Shown here one piece after another: positions 7,807 through 15,537 of a DNA stretch of 27,929 nucleotides. Every line of letters starts with the position of its first letter. The stretch's first letter is position 1. The notes beneath the pieces are model-generated. The model saw only the letters and a list, made by a program, of their open reading frames with translations. It had not been told where the DNA came from and did no database searches. A program made the position numbers and the translations under genes. The stretch spans positions 1 through 27,929 of the forward strand of contig JAJYTJ010000034.1 in NCBI GenBank assembly GCA_021793115.1. Reading direction: 5' to 3'. The DNA is from Actinomycetes bacterium (GTDB taxonomy: Bacteria > Actinomycetota > Actinomycetes > Actinomycetales > Cellulomonadaceae).

Positions 7807-8340
7807 CTACCTCTCGGGCTCGGTGACGTCGGCGACGGTCGCGCCCAGGACCCGCACCACGTCGTCGCCGACGAGGGTGGCCGCGACGCCGTGCGCCCCG
7901 GCGCCGATGGAGACCGTCCGCGCGCCGGCGACGCGCTCGTCGGCAACCACCGGCCAGGCGCGCAGCGAGCCGAACGGCGTGATGGTGCCGCGCTCGTAGC
8001 CGGTGACGTCCTTGGCCGTGGCGGCGTCCGGCATCGACATGCGGCTGACCCCGAGCAGCGCGCGCAGCTTGGGCCAGGAGATGGTCCGGTCGCCGGGCAC
8101 CAGGACGAACAGGAAGTCGTCGTCGCCCCGGCGCACGACGATCGTCTTGAGCACGTCCGCCGGGCTCAGGCCCCGGGCCGCGGCGGCCTCGGCCAGCGAG
8201 CTCACGCGGCCGTGCCGGGTGATGCGGTACGGCACTCCGGCGGCGGCCAGCGCGGCGGCGGCGCGTGCCTCGCCCTCGGATCTCTGGGGCGCGGCACCCG
8301 CGGGGACGCCGGCGGTCGCCTCGTCGTGCGGCCCGGTCAC
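7807..8340 (-). CDS. YbaK/EbsC family aminoacyl-tRNA deacylase, canonical copy
   Basis: A 177-residue single-domain editing protein. Family members hydrolyse mischarged tRNAs, typically Cys-tRNA(Pro), in trans. Features seen: ALAAAGVPYRITRH near the start, the strand-lysine motif DVLKTIVVRRGD carrying the lysine essential in YbaK, a loop VLVPGDRTISWPKL, and the glycine-rich C-terminal segment. The start is a GTG at 8340 overlapping the upstream stop as GTGA. The first 25 residues (TGPHDEATAGVPAGAA) are not conserved in kind, so a later start is possible but none is clearly better. It is coupled to a second YbaK-like gene directly upstream, an unusual pairing. Confidence 0.88.
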   Translation of the reverse strand: MTGPHDEATAGVPAGAAPQRSEGEARAAAALAAAGVPYRITRHGRVSSLAEAAAARGLSPADVLKTIVVRRGDDDFLFVLVPGDRTISWPKLRALLGVSRMSMPDAATAKDVTGYERGTITPFGSLRAWPVVADERVAGARTVSIGAGAHGVAATLVGDDVVRVLGATVADVTEPER

Positions 8341-8897
8341 GCGAGCGCCAGCCCGTCGACGAGCTCGACGCCCGGCGCCGCGGCCAGCAGCGCGCCGGGC
8401 AACGACAGCTTGGAGCGCCGCACGCCGCTGCCGATGAGCACGCGGTCCCCGGCCTGCGGGTCGGGGGTCGCCACCGAGGCGTCGAGCAGCACGCGGTAGT
8501 GCTCCGGCAGCCCGAGGAACGTGATGCCGCCGTACTCCATGCCGGACTCCGCGGTGGCGCGGTCCGTGGCCAGGAACGTCGCCTTCCGCACGTCGAGCAG
8601 CCGCCGCACCACGGTGTTGACGTCGGCGCGCGTGGTGGCGCGCACGCCGGCGGCGGCCAGGCGTTCCTCGCCGCCGCGGCGGCCGACGACGAGCACGCAG
8701 TTGACGGATCCCGACGCGGGCAGCCCGAACGTCTCGTTGAGCGTCGCGGTGTCGGCGAGGGCGGGGTCGATCTCGGCGACCCTCACCTCGTCGGCCACCG
8801 CGGGGACCCGCGCCGCCCACGCCGCGAGCACGGCGGCCGTGGCGGGCGCGAGCAGGTCGGGGCGGTCGAGGGCGGGCAGCCAGGTGAGGGAGGGCAT
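8337..8897 (-). CDS. YbaK-like protein, divergent paralogue
   Basis: A 186-residue protein starting MPSLTWLPALDRPDLL. I chose ATG 8897 over the ATG at 8930 because TACCGT (8904-8909 on this strand) lies exactly 6 nt before it. The C-terminal two thirds read as a YbaK fold (VNCVLVVGRRGGEERLAAAG, then YGGITFLGLP, then VLIGSGVRRSKLSLPG). At the position of the catalytic lysine motif of YbaK (LKTIVV in the neighbour) it has VNCVLVV, so the usual lysine seems absent. It may edit another aminoacyl-tRNA or have lost activity. It shares a GTGA overlap with the canonical copy, so the two are cotranslated. Confidence 0.8.
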   Translation of the reverse strand: MPSLTWLPALDRPDLLAPATAAVLAAWAARVPAVADEVRVAEIDPALADTATLNETFGLPASGSVNCVLVVGRRGGEERLAAAGVRATTRADVNTVVRRLLDVRKATFLATDRATAESGMEYGGITFLGLPEHYRVLLDASVATPDPQAGDRVLIGSGVRRSKLSLPGALLAAAPGVELVDGLALA

Positions 8898-8903
8898 GCC
8901 CGC

Positions 8904-8909
8904 ACGGTA
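8904..8909 (-). promoter_or_regulatory. -10 box of leaderless YbaK-like pair
   Basis: TACCGT on the minus strand ends 6 nt before ATG 8897. It lies in the 51-nt gap after the upstream PEBP gene, so the YbaK pair can be transcribed independently of it. Confidence 0.65.
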
Positions 8910-8948
8910 GCTCGTGGTCCGTTCGGTCACCGCCCCGCTCGTCGTCGG

Positions 8949-9482
8949 CTACCGGGAGTAGGTCGCGACGAGGATCGCGCGCGCCAGGGCGTGGAACGCG
9001 ACGTGGAACGCGACGCCGGCGTTGCTGGCGCCGGGGCCGACGCCGAGCGAGTCCACGTCGAGCGCGTGCACCGCGAAGTAGTAGCGGTGCGGGTGGTCGC
9101 CCGGGGGCGGGGCGGCGCCGTCGTAGCCGTCGCCACCGCCGTCGTTGGGCACGTGGAAGGCGCCGCGCGGCAGGTGGTGGCCGCCGTGGGCACCGGCGCC
9201 GCGCTCGAGCTGCGTCACGGTGGCCGGGACGTCGACGACGTCCCAGTGCCAGTAGCCGGACGGCGTGGGCGCGTCGGGGTCGAAGCAGCTGACGACGAAC
9301 GAGCGGGTCTGCGCCGGGAAGCCGGACCACGCCAGGGCCGGGGAGGTGTTGCCCCCGTCGGAGACGAAGTCGGTGAGGAGCCGTGCCCCGGCCGCGATGT
9401 CGGGGCTGACCAGGGGGAACGAAGGGAGCGGCGGCAGCTTGGCGTAGGGATCTTCCGCGACGGGACGGGCGAGGGACGTCAT
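8949..9482 (-). CDS. YbhB/YbcL family Raf-kinase-inhibitor-like (PEBP) protein
   Basis: A 177-residue phosphatidylethanolamine-binding-protein homologue. Seen motifs: GGNTSPALAW near residue 45, CFDPDAPTPSGYWHWDVVDVP (the DPDAP ligand-pocket motif), then HHLPRGAFHVPNDGG and PHRYYFAVHALDV. These are the anion-binding pocket elements of the YbhB/YbcL group. A ribosome site GGAGGT sits 5 nt before ATG 9482, which excludes the longer frame beginning at 9533. The physiological role in bacteria is unclear; no signal peptide is seen, so it is probably cytoplasmic. It is divergent from the SOS-regulated operon, which starts about 150 nt away. Confidence 0.92.
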   Translation of the reverse strand: MTSLARPVAEDPYAKLPPLPSFPLVSPDIAAGARLLTDFVSDGGNTSPALAWSGFPAQTRSFVVSCFDPDAPTPSGYWHWDVVDVPATVTQLERGAGAHGGHHLPRGAFHVPNDGGGDGYDGAAPPPGDHPHRYYFAVHALDVDSLGVGPGASNAGVAFHVAFHALARAILVATYSR

Positions 9483-9548
9483 GGCGGACCTCCGTGTCGG
9501 TGGTGCGTCCCAGCATCGCCCCGGGGGGCCCAAGGCGCTCGCCGTCGA

Positions 9549-9577
9549 TTGACAGCGAGGGCGTGTCGGCGTGTACT
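9549..9577 (+). promoter_or_regulatory. Mutasome operon promoter
   Basis: A perfect -35 TTGACA (9549-9554) and a -10-like TGTACT (9572-9577) are 17 nt apart. The SOS box begins 7 nt after the -10, so it covers the predicted transcription start. It is the strongest consensus promoter seen in the window. Confidence 0.78.
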
Positions 9578-9584
9578 GGCATCA

Positions 9585-9600
9585 TCGAACAGGTGTTCGA
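9585..9600 (+). promoter_or_regulatory. SOS box (LexA operator), perfect palindrome
   Basis: TCGAACAGGTGTTCGA: the half-sites TCGAAC and GTTCGA are exact inverted repeats around 4 nt. This equals the LexA box of mycobacteria and other actinobacteria (TCGAAC-N4-GTTCGA). It sits just downstream of the -10, 33 nt before the imuA' start, so LexA would block initiation until RecA-stimulated cleavage after DNA damage. Confidence 0.93.
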
Positions 9601-9633
9601 CGATGGTGGTGTCGAGAGGGTCGGGAGCGGGGC

Positions 9634-10434
9634 ATGACGGCCGTGGTGGAGGCCCGCGAGGGGGCGGCGCAGGCCCGGGCGGAGCGCGCCGCGCTCGCGT
9701 GGGAGGCGCTGGCTCGCGCGGAGCTGCGCACCGGGGCCCGCAGCGTGCGGGCGGTGCCGCCCACCGCGCCCTCCGCCGCCCCGGTCGCGGACGACGAGCC
9801 GGCACGGCCCGCCCTCCTGACCACCGAACGGCCGCCGATGGCGGTGCCACCGGCGCTGGCACCCCTGCTGCCGGAGGGGCTGCGCCGGGGTGGCACCACC
9901 GTGGTCGCGGGGTCGACGTCCCTGGTGCTGACGCTGCTGGCGCACGCGTGCGCGCACGGTGCGTGGGCCGCGGTGGTCGGGCGCCCCGACCTCGGGGTGC
10001 TGGCCGCCGCGCAGGCCGGGGTAGACCTCGAGCGCCTGGCGATGGTGCCGTCGCCGGGCGCGGACGCGCCGGCCGTGGTGGCGGCGCTGCTGGACGGGCT
10101 GGACGTCGTCGTCGTCGGGCCCGGAGCGCGGCTGACGGACGCCGACCGGCGGCGGCTGGCCGCGCGGGCCCGGGACCGTGGGTCGGTGCTGGTGCCCACC
10201 TACGCGTGGCCGGGCGCGGGTACCACGCTCGTCGTCGAGGCGGGTCGGTGGTCGGGGGTGGGCGCGGGCGACGGCTGGCTGCGGGCGCACCGGCTGCGGG
10301 TGGTGCGCACGGGCCGCGGGGTCGGGGCGGGGCGCACGGTCGACCTCGTGCTGCCGCTCGGGGCGAGGTTGCCCGACGAGCCCGCGACGCCGGCCGTCGA
10401 GACGCCGGGCGAGGGACTGAGGCTGGTCGGATGA
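9634..10434 (+). CDS. imuA': ImuA'-like mutasome accessory protein (RecA-like fold, degenerate P-loop)
   Basis: A 266-residue protein in the first position of an SOS-controlled imuA'-imuB-dnaE2 operon. The middle looks RecA/SulA-like: LLPEGLRRGGTTVVAGSTS, VVVVGPGARLTDADRRRLAA and a C-terminal strand-rich part. At the Walker A position it reads G93-STSLV with no GK[ST], so ATP binding is probably lost. In mycobacteria, ImuA' bridges ImuB and is needed for DnaE2-dependent mutagenesis. I chose ATG 9634 because upstream in-frame starts lie in the promoter or SOS box. Its stop overlaps the imuB start (ATGA). Identity rests largely on context plus the degenerate RecA-like pattern. Confidence 0.8.
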   Translation: MTAVVEAREGAAQARAERAALAWEALARAELRTGARSVRAVPPTAPSAAPVADDEPARPALLTTERPPMAVPPALAPLLPEGLRRGGTTVVAGSTSLVLTLLAHACAHGAWAAVVGRPDLGVLAAAQAGVDLERLAMVPSPGADAPAVVAALLDGLDVVVVGPGARLTDADRRRLAARARDRGSVLVPTYAWPGAGTTLVVEAGRWSGVGAGDGWLRAHRLRVVRTGRGVGAGRTVDLVLPLGARLPDEPATPAVETPGEGLRLVG

Positions 10435-12080
10435 GCACGCCTCGACCCACCCGGACCACGGTGGTCTGGGTGCCGGACTGGCCGGTCGCGGCCGCCGTCG
10501 CGGCGCTGGGCGTCCCTGGCCATGTGCCGGCGGCCGTGCACGACGGGCAGCGGATCGTCGCGACCTCGGCGCTGGCCCGTGCCGAGGGCGTGCGTCGTGG
10601 CATGCGCCGCCGGCAGGCGCAGGGCTGCTGCCCCGAGCTCGTGCTGCTGCCCGCCGACGACGCGCGCGACGTGCGCGCGTTCGAGCCGGTCGCGGTGGCG
10701 GTGGAGGGCGTCGTCGCGGGCGTCGAGGTCGCCCGGCCGGGCCTGCTGCTGCTGCCGGCCGGGGGCGCGAGCCGGTACCACGGCTCGGAGGATGCGCTGG
10801 CGGTCGCCCTGGTCGACGCGGTGGCGGGCACGGGCTACGAGTGCGGCGTCGGCACGGCGGACGGGCTGCTGGCGGCGGTGCTCGCCGCGCGCACGGGCGC
10901 GGTGGTGGCGCCCGGCAGCTCGGGGGCGTTCCTCGCGGGGTACGGGATCGGCGAGCTGGTGCACGCCACCGTGACGGACGAGCAGGCGGCCCAGGTGGCC
11001 GACCTCGCCGACCTGCTGCAACGGCTCGGGGTGCGCACGCTCGGCGCCGTCGCGGCGTTGCCGGCGGCCAGCGTGCACGCGCGGTTCGGCCGGCTCGGGA
11101 CGTGGGCCCACCTGCTGGCGACCGGGCTCGACGAGCGGCCGCCCGCCCGGCGGCGCCCGGAGGCCGACCTCGTCGCGACGGCGGATCTCGACCCGCCGCT
11201 GGAGCGGGTGGACCAGGCGACCTTCGCCGGGCGGCGGCTCGCCGAGGGGCTGCACGGCGACCTGGTGGGCCGCGGCGTCGCGTGCGGGCGCCTGGAGGTG
11301 TCGGCGACCACCGACGACGGGACCGTGCTGGCCCGCACGTGGCGCACCGACCTCGGCGGCTGGGGTGGCCTGACGTCCGCGCGCATGACCGACCGGATCC
11401 GCTGGCAGCTCGAGGGGTGGCTCTCGGCCGGTGCGACGGGGCACGAGGAGCACCCGGTGACGCTGGTGCGCCTCACGCTCACCGCGCTGGACGTGCTGCC
11501 CGCCGCCGCCGAGCAGGGGCGCCTGTGGGGCGGCCCGTCGGGCGGGGACCTGCGCGCGCACCGGGCGCTGGAACGGGTGCAGGGGATCATCGGGGGACCG
11601 GGGGTGCTTGTCGCGAGCCTCGCGGGCGGGCGCGGCGTGCGCGACCAGGTCCACCTGCGCGTGTGGGGGGAGCAGACCGACGCGCCCCGCCCGGTGGACC
11701 GGCCCTGGCCGGGACGCCTGCCGGACCCTGCCCCGGCGACGGTGCTCACCACGGTGCGCCGGGTCGAGCTGCGGGACGCCGCCGGCGCGGCGGTGACGTA
11801 CGACGAACGCACCGGGCTGGTCGGCGAGCCGGCGGTCATCGTCTGGCCGGACGGCGGACCGACGGAGGACGAGCCCGTCGGTCGCGTGCGCGAGGGGCCG
11901 GTGGGCGGGACCGTCGTCGGCTGGGCGGGACCGTGGCCGGTGTGCGAGCGGTGGTGGGTGCCGGGGGCGGCCGGGCCGCTGGTGCGCGCGCACCTGCAGG
12001 TGGCGCTCGCCGACGGGCGCGCGGTGCTGCTCGTCGGGACGGCGGACGGCGGGTGGACGTGCGAGGCGACGTATGACTGA
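10431..12080 (+). CDS. imuB: ImuB, Y-family polymerase-like mutasome hub (predicted non-catalytic)
   Basis: A 549-residue DinB-like protein. It starts VVWVPDWPVAAAV, where Pol IV has a D-x-D catalytic pair: the second position (D16) is kept but the first is V14. At the SxDE site of active polymerases it has RPGLLLLPAGG, so the other catalytic acids are missing. This is the hallmark of ImuB, which acts as a scaffold. QGRLWG (residues 362-367) fits a beta-clamp-binding motif like the QLPLWG of mycobacterial ImuB. A C-terminal tail (after about 450) matches the region that binds ImuA' and DnaE2. It overlaps imuA' by 4 nt and dnaE2 by 8 nt, so translation is coupled. Confidence 0.9.
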   Translation: MSTPRPTRTTVVWVPDWPVAAAVAALGVPGHVPAAVHDGQRIVATSALARAEGVRRGMRRRQAQGCCPELVLLPADDARDVRAFEPVAVAVEGVVAGVEVARPGLLLLPAGGASRYHGSEDALAVALVDAVAGTGYECGVGTADGLLAAVLAARTGAVVAPGSSGAFLAGYGIGELVHATVTDEQAAQVADLADLLQRLGVRTLGAVAALPAASVHARFGRLGTWAHLLATGLDERPPARRRPEADLVATADLDPPLERVDQATFAGRRLAEGLHGDLVGRGVACGRLEVSATTDDGTVLARTWRTDLGGWGGLTSARMTDRIRWQLEGWLSAGATGHEEHPVTLVRLTLTALDVLPAAAEQGRLWGGPSGGDLRAHRALERVQGIIGGPGVLVASLAGGRGVRDQVHLRVWGEQTDAPRPVDRPWPGRLPDPAPATVLTTVRRVELRDAAGAAVTYDERTGLVGEPAVIVWPDGGPTEDEPVGRVREGPVGGTVVGWAGPWPVCERWWVPGAAGPLVRAHLQVALADGRAVLLVGTADGGWTCEATYD

Positions 12081-15000
12081 CGTCCGTTACGCCGAGCTGC
12101 ACGCCCACACGGCCTACTCGTTCCTCGACGGGGCCAGCCAGCCGGAGGAGCTGGCCGCGGAGGCGTCGCGCCTCGGGCTCGAGGCGCTGGCCGTCACCGA
12201 CCACGACGGGCTGTACGGCGTGGTGCGGTTCAGCCAGGCCGCCAAGGCGGTCGAGGTGCCGACGGTGTTCGGCGCGGAGCTGCACCTGCCCGCCCCGGAC
12301 GGGCGCCGGCACCCGCGCGAGCGCACCCGCGCCACGCCCGGGCTGCCCGTGCTCGACCCGCCGACGGCCGTCCCCGACCCGCGGGCGACGCACCTCGTGG
12401 TGCTCGCGCGGGGGCCGGACGGCTACCGCGCGCTCTCGCGTGCCATCGCCGAGGCGCACCTGCGCACCGGGGAGAAGGGCGCCGCCGAGTACCGGCTCGA
12501 GGAGCTCGCGGCGCTCGCCGACGGCCGGTGGCTCGTGCTCACCGGCTGCCGCAAGGGGGCCGTGCGCCGCGCGCTGGCCGGTGGCGACCCGTCGGGGACG
12601 GCGGGCGTCGTCGCCGGTGGCCCGGATGCGGCGCGGGCCGAGCTCGACCGGCTCGTGGCGCTGTTCGGGCGCGACAACGTCGCCGTCGAGGTCACCGCGT
12701 CCGGGACCGCGCACGACGCGGAGCTCGCGGACGCCCTGGCCGAGCTCGCGGCGCGGGCCCGCGTGCCGCTGGTCGCGACCGGGAACGTCCACTACGCCAC
12801 GCCGCGCGACGCCGACCTCGCGGCGGCGCTCGCGGCCGTGCGGGCACGCTCCTCGCTCGACGACATGGACGGCTGGCTGCCCGGCGCGCCCATGGCGCAC
12901 CTGCGCTCCGCGGCCGAGATGCTCGCGCTGCACCGCCGCCACCCGCAGGCGGTGCCCACGGCCGCCGCGCTCGCCCTGGAGTGCGCGTTCGACCTGTCGC
13001 TCGTCGCGCCGCGGCTGCCGCCGTACCCGGTGCCGCCCGGGCACGACGAGGCGAGCTGGCTGCGCGAGCTCGTCCGCCGGGGCGCCGCCGAACGGTACGG
13101 GCCACCGGGCGCCGAGCGGGTCGAGGGTGCGTACGCCCAGATCGAGCACGAGCTGCGCGTCATCGAGGACCTCGGCTTCCCCGGGTACTTCCTTGTCGTC
13201 TACGACCTGGTGCGGTTCTGCCGCGAGCACGGGATCCTCGCGCAGGGCCGCGGGTCGGCCGCCAACTCGGCGGTCTGCTACGCGCTGGGCGTCACCGCGG
13301 TCGACGCGGTGGCGCACCACCTGCTCTTCGAGCGGTTCCTCGCGCCCGAGCGGGACGGGCCGCCGGACATCGACGTGGACATCGAGTCGCAGCGGCGCGA
13401 GGAGGTGATCCAGTACGTCTACGCCACGCACGGGCGGGAGCACGCCGCGCAGGTGGCCAACGTCATCTCCTACCGCCCGCGCTCGGCGGTGCGCGACGCG
13501 GCGCGCGCGCTCGGGTACGACGTCGGCCAGCAGGACGCGTGGAGCACGTCGATCGAGCGGTGGGGCAGCCTGCGCGGCCCGCGGATCCCCAGCGAGTGGT
13601 GGACCGTGTACCGCTCCGGCCCCGCCGCGCCGGATCCCGCGCCCGGGGCGCTCGTGGCGGGCGGCCACGACGTGGTGCCGCGCGTGCTGCCCCCGTCGGC
13701 GGAGGCCGAGGCGGAGATCCCCGACCCCGTCATCGACCTCGCCGAGCGGATGCTGCGCCTGCCGCGCCACCTGGGCATCCACTCCGGCGGCATGGTCATG
13801 TGCGACCGTCCGGTCATCGAGGTGTGCCCGGTGGAGTGGGCGCGGATGCCGGGGCGCACGGTGCTGCAGTGGGACAAGGACGACTGCGCCGACGCCGGCC
13901 TGGTGAAGTTCGACCTGCTCGGGCTGGGGATGCTCACCGCGCTGCGGCTGATGTTCACCGAGGTGGAGCGGCACACGGGGGAGCGGCTCACGCTGCACGG
14001 CCTGCCGCAGGAGGACCCGCGGGTCTACGAGCTGCTCAGCGCGGCGGACTCGGTGGGCGTGTTCCAGGTGGAGTCGCGCGCGCAGATGGGCACGCTGCCG
14101 CGGCTGGCCCCGAAGACCTTCTACGACATCGTCGTCGAGGTGGCGCTCATCCGCCCCGGGCCCATCCAGGGCGGGTCGGTGCACCCGTACATCGAGCGCG
14201 CCAAGGGTCGCGAGGACGTGACGTTCCTGCACCCGCTGCTACGCCCGGCCCTGGAGCGGACCAAGGGCGTGCCGCTGTTCCAGGAGCAGCTCATGCAGAT
14301 GGCGGTCGACGCGGCCGGGTTCAGCCCCGCGGAGGCGGACCAGCTGCGCCGGGCCATGGGCTCCAAGCGGTCGCTGGAACGGATGGAGGCGCTGCACCAG
14401 CGGCTGCTCGACGGGATGGCCCGCAACGGCATCGCACGGGACGTGGGGGAGCAGATCTACGACAAGCTCAAGGCCTTCGCCGACTTCGGCTTCCCGGAGT
14501 CGCACGCGTACTCGTTCGCCTACCTCGTGTACGCCAGCGCGTGGCTGAAGGTGTACCACCCGGCCGCGTTCTACGCGGGCATCCTCGCGGCCCAGCCCAT
14601 GGGCTTCTACTCGCCGCAGAGCCTGGCGGCCGACGCGCGGCGGCACGGGATCGGCGTGCTGCGACCGGACGTGCAGGCGTCGGGCGTCCAGGCACTCGTC
14701 GAGCGCGTCGGCCCCCCGCCGCCGGGCGGCGAGCCGCTGCTGGCGCCGCGCCCCAGCGGCACGGGCCCGGTCCCGGCACCTGGCGCGCCGGGCACGGGTG
14801 GCCGGTCATTGGTGATCCGGCTCGGCCTGGCGCCGGTGCGCGCCATCGGCGAGGAGACCGCCACGCGGCTGGTCGACGAGCGCACGGCGCACGGCCCCTT
14901 CGCGGACCTGCACGACCTGGTGCGCCGCGTGGACCTGACCACCGCGCAGCTGGAGTCGCTGGCCACCGCGGGGGCGCTGTCCGGCCTCGGGGTCAGCCGG

Positions 15001-15513
15001 CGGGAGGGGCTGTGGGCGGCGGGGGCGCTGGCCGCGGAGGGACCGGACACGCTGCCGGGGGTCGCCGTCGGCGTGGCGGCCCCGACGCTGCCGGGCCTCG
15101 AGCGTGTCGAGGAGGCCACGGCTGACGTCTGGGCGACGGGCGTGTCCGTCGACTCCTACCCGACGCAATTCGTCCGAACCGGCCTCGACGAGGCGGGCGT
15201 GCTGCGGGTGGCCGACACCTACCGCGACCCGGCACCCGCCGGGCGGGTGGCCGTGGCCGGCGTGGTGACGCACCGGCAGCGGCCGGGCACCGCGCAGGGG
15301 GTCACGTTCCTGTCGCTGGAGGACGAGACGGGGCTGCTCAACGTCATCTGCTCGTCCGGGCTCTGGCAGCGGTTCCGGCGCACCGCACGGACCTCGAAGG
15401 CGCTCGTCGTGCGGGGGCGCCTGGAGCGCAACGACGACGCGACGAACCTCGTCGCCGAGCACCTCGCCCCGCTGTCGCTGCGGGTGCGCACGTCGAGCCG
15501 GGACTTCCGGTGA
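12073..15513 (+). CDS. dnaE2: Error-prone DNA polymerase III alpha subunit DnaE2
   Basis: A 1146-residue C-family polymerase. Order: PHP domain (LHAHTAYSFLDGA at 9-21; VTDHDGLYG), palm and thumb with the catalytic triad in PDIDVDIE (D434, D436) and KFDLLGLG (D614), fingers, helix-hairpin-helix region, OB fold near 1040-1125 (GVTFLSLEDETGLLNV), and the DnaE2-type end SRDFR. The replicative DnaE1 tau-binding tail is lacking. Together with ImuA' and ImuB it performs translesion synthesis after damage, causing induced mutagenesis. It starts at ATG 12073 inside the end of imuB and is the last gene of the operon; a convergent permease gene follows after 24 nt. Confidence 0.95.
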   Translation: MTDVRYAELHAHTAYSFLDGASQPEELAAEASRLGLEALAVTDHDGLYGVVRFSQAAKAVEVPTVFGAELHLPAPDGRRHPRERTRATPGLPVLDPPTAVPDPRATHLVVLARGPDGYRALSRAIAEAHLRTGEKGAAEYRLEELAALADGRWLVLTGCRKGAVRRALAGGDPSGTAGVVAGGPDAARAELDRLVALFGRDNVAVEVTASGTAHDAELADALAELAARARVPLVATGNVHYATPRDADLAAALAAVRARSSLDDMDGWLPGAPMAHLRSAAEMLALHRRHPQAVPTAAALALECAFDLSLVAPRLPPYPVPPGHDEASWLRELVRRGAAERYGPPGAERVEGAYAQIEHELRVIEDLGFPGYFLVVYDLVRFCREHGILAQGRGSAANSAVCYALGVTAVDAVAHHLLFERFLAPERDGPPDIDVDIESQRREEVIQYVYATHGREHAAQVANVISYRPRSAVRDAARALGYDVGQQDAWSTSIERWGSLRGPRIPSEWWTVYRSGPAAPDPAPGALVAGGHDVVPRVLPPSAEAEAEIPDPVIDLAERMLRLPRHLGIHSGGMVMCDRPVIEVCPVEWARMPGRTVLQWDKDDCADAGLVKFDLLGLGMLTALRLMFTEVERHTGERLTLHGLPQEDPRVYELLSAADSVGVFQVESRAQMGTLPRLAPKTFYDIVVEVALIRPGPIQGGSVHPYIERAKGREDVTFLHPLLRPALERTKGVPLFQEQLMQMAVDAAGFSPAEADQLRRAMGSKRSLERMEALHQRLLDGMARNGIARDVGEQIYDKLKAFADFGFPESHAYSFAYLVYASAWLKVYHPAAFYAGILAAQPMGFYSPQSLAADARRHGIGVLRPDVQASGVQALVERVGPPPPGGEPLLAPRPSGTGPVPAPGAPGTGGRSLVIRLGLAPVRAIGEETATRLVDERTAHGPFADLHDLVRRVDLTTAQLESLATAGALSGLGVSRREGLWAAGALAAEGPDTLPGVAVGVAAPTLPGLERVEEATADVWATGVSVDSYPTQFVRTGLDEAGVLRVADTYRDPAPAGRVAVAGVVTHRQRPGTAQGVTFLSLEDETGLLNVICSSGLWQRFRRTARTSKALVVRGRLERNDDATNLVAEHLAPLSLRVRTSSRDFR

Positions 15514-15514
15514 G

Positions 15515-15535
15515 GCCCGCCGGTGGACGGCAGGC
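15515..15535. terminator. Short hairpin between convergent dnaE2 and permease genes
   Basis: An 8-bp stem with one mismatch, GCCCGCCG (15515-15522) and CGGCAGGC (15528-15535), with a 5-nt loop. It fills the 24-nt gap between the two stop codons and could act on both strands. Confidence 0.5.
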
Positions 15536-15537
15536 TC

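Noticed and set aside
8341..10290. Open minus-strand frame extending the YbaK gene to over 800 codons
   Set aside because: It runs antisense to the mutasome promoter and imuA', and covers the PEBP and YbaK-like genes in another frame. The real start is GTG 8340.
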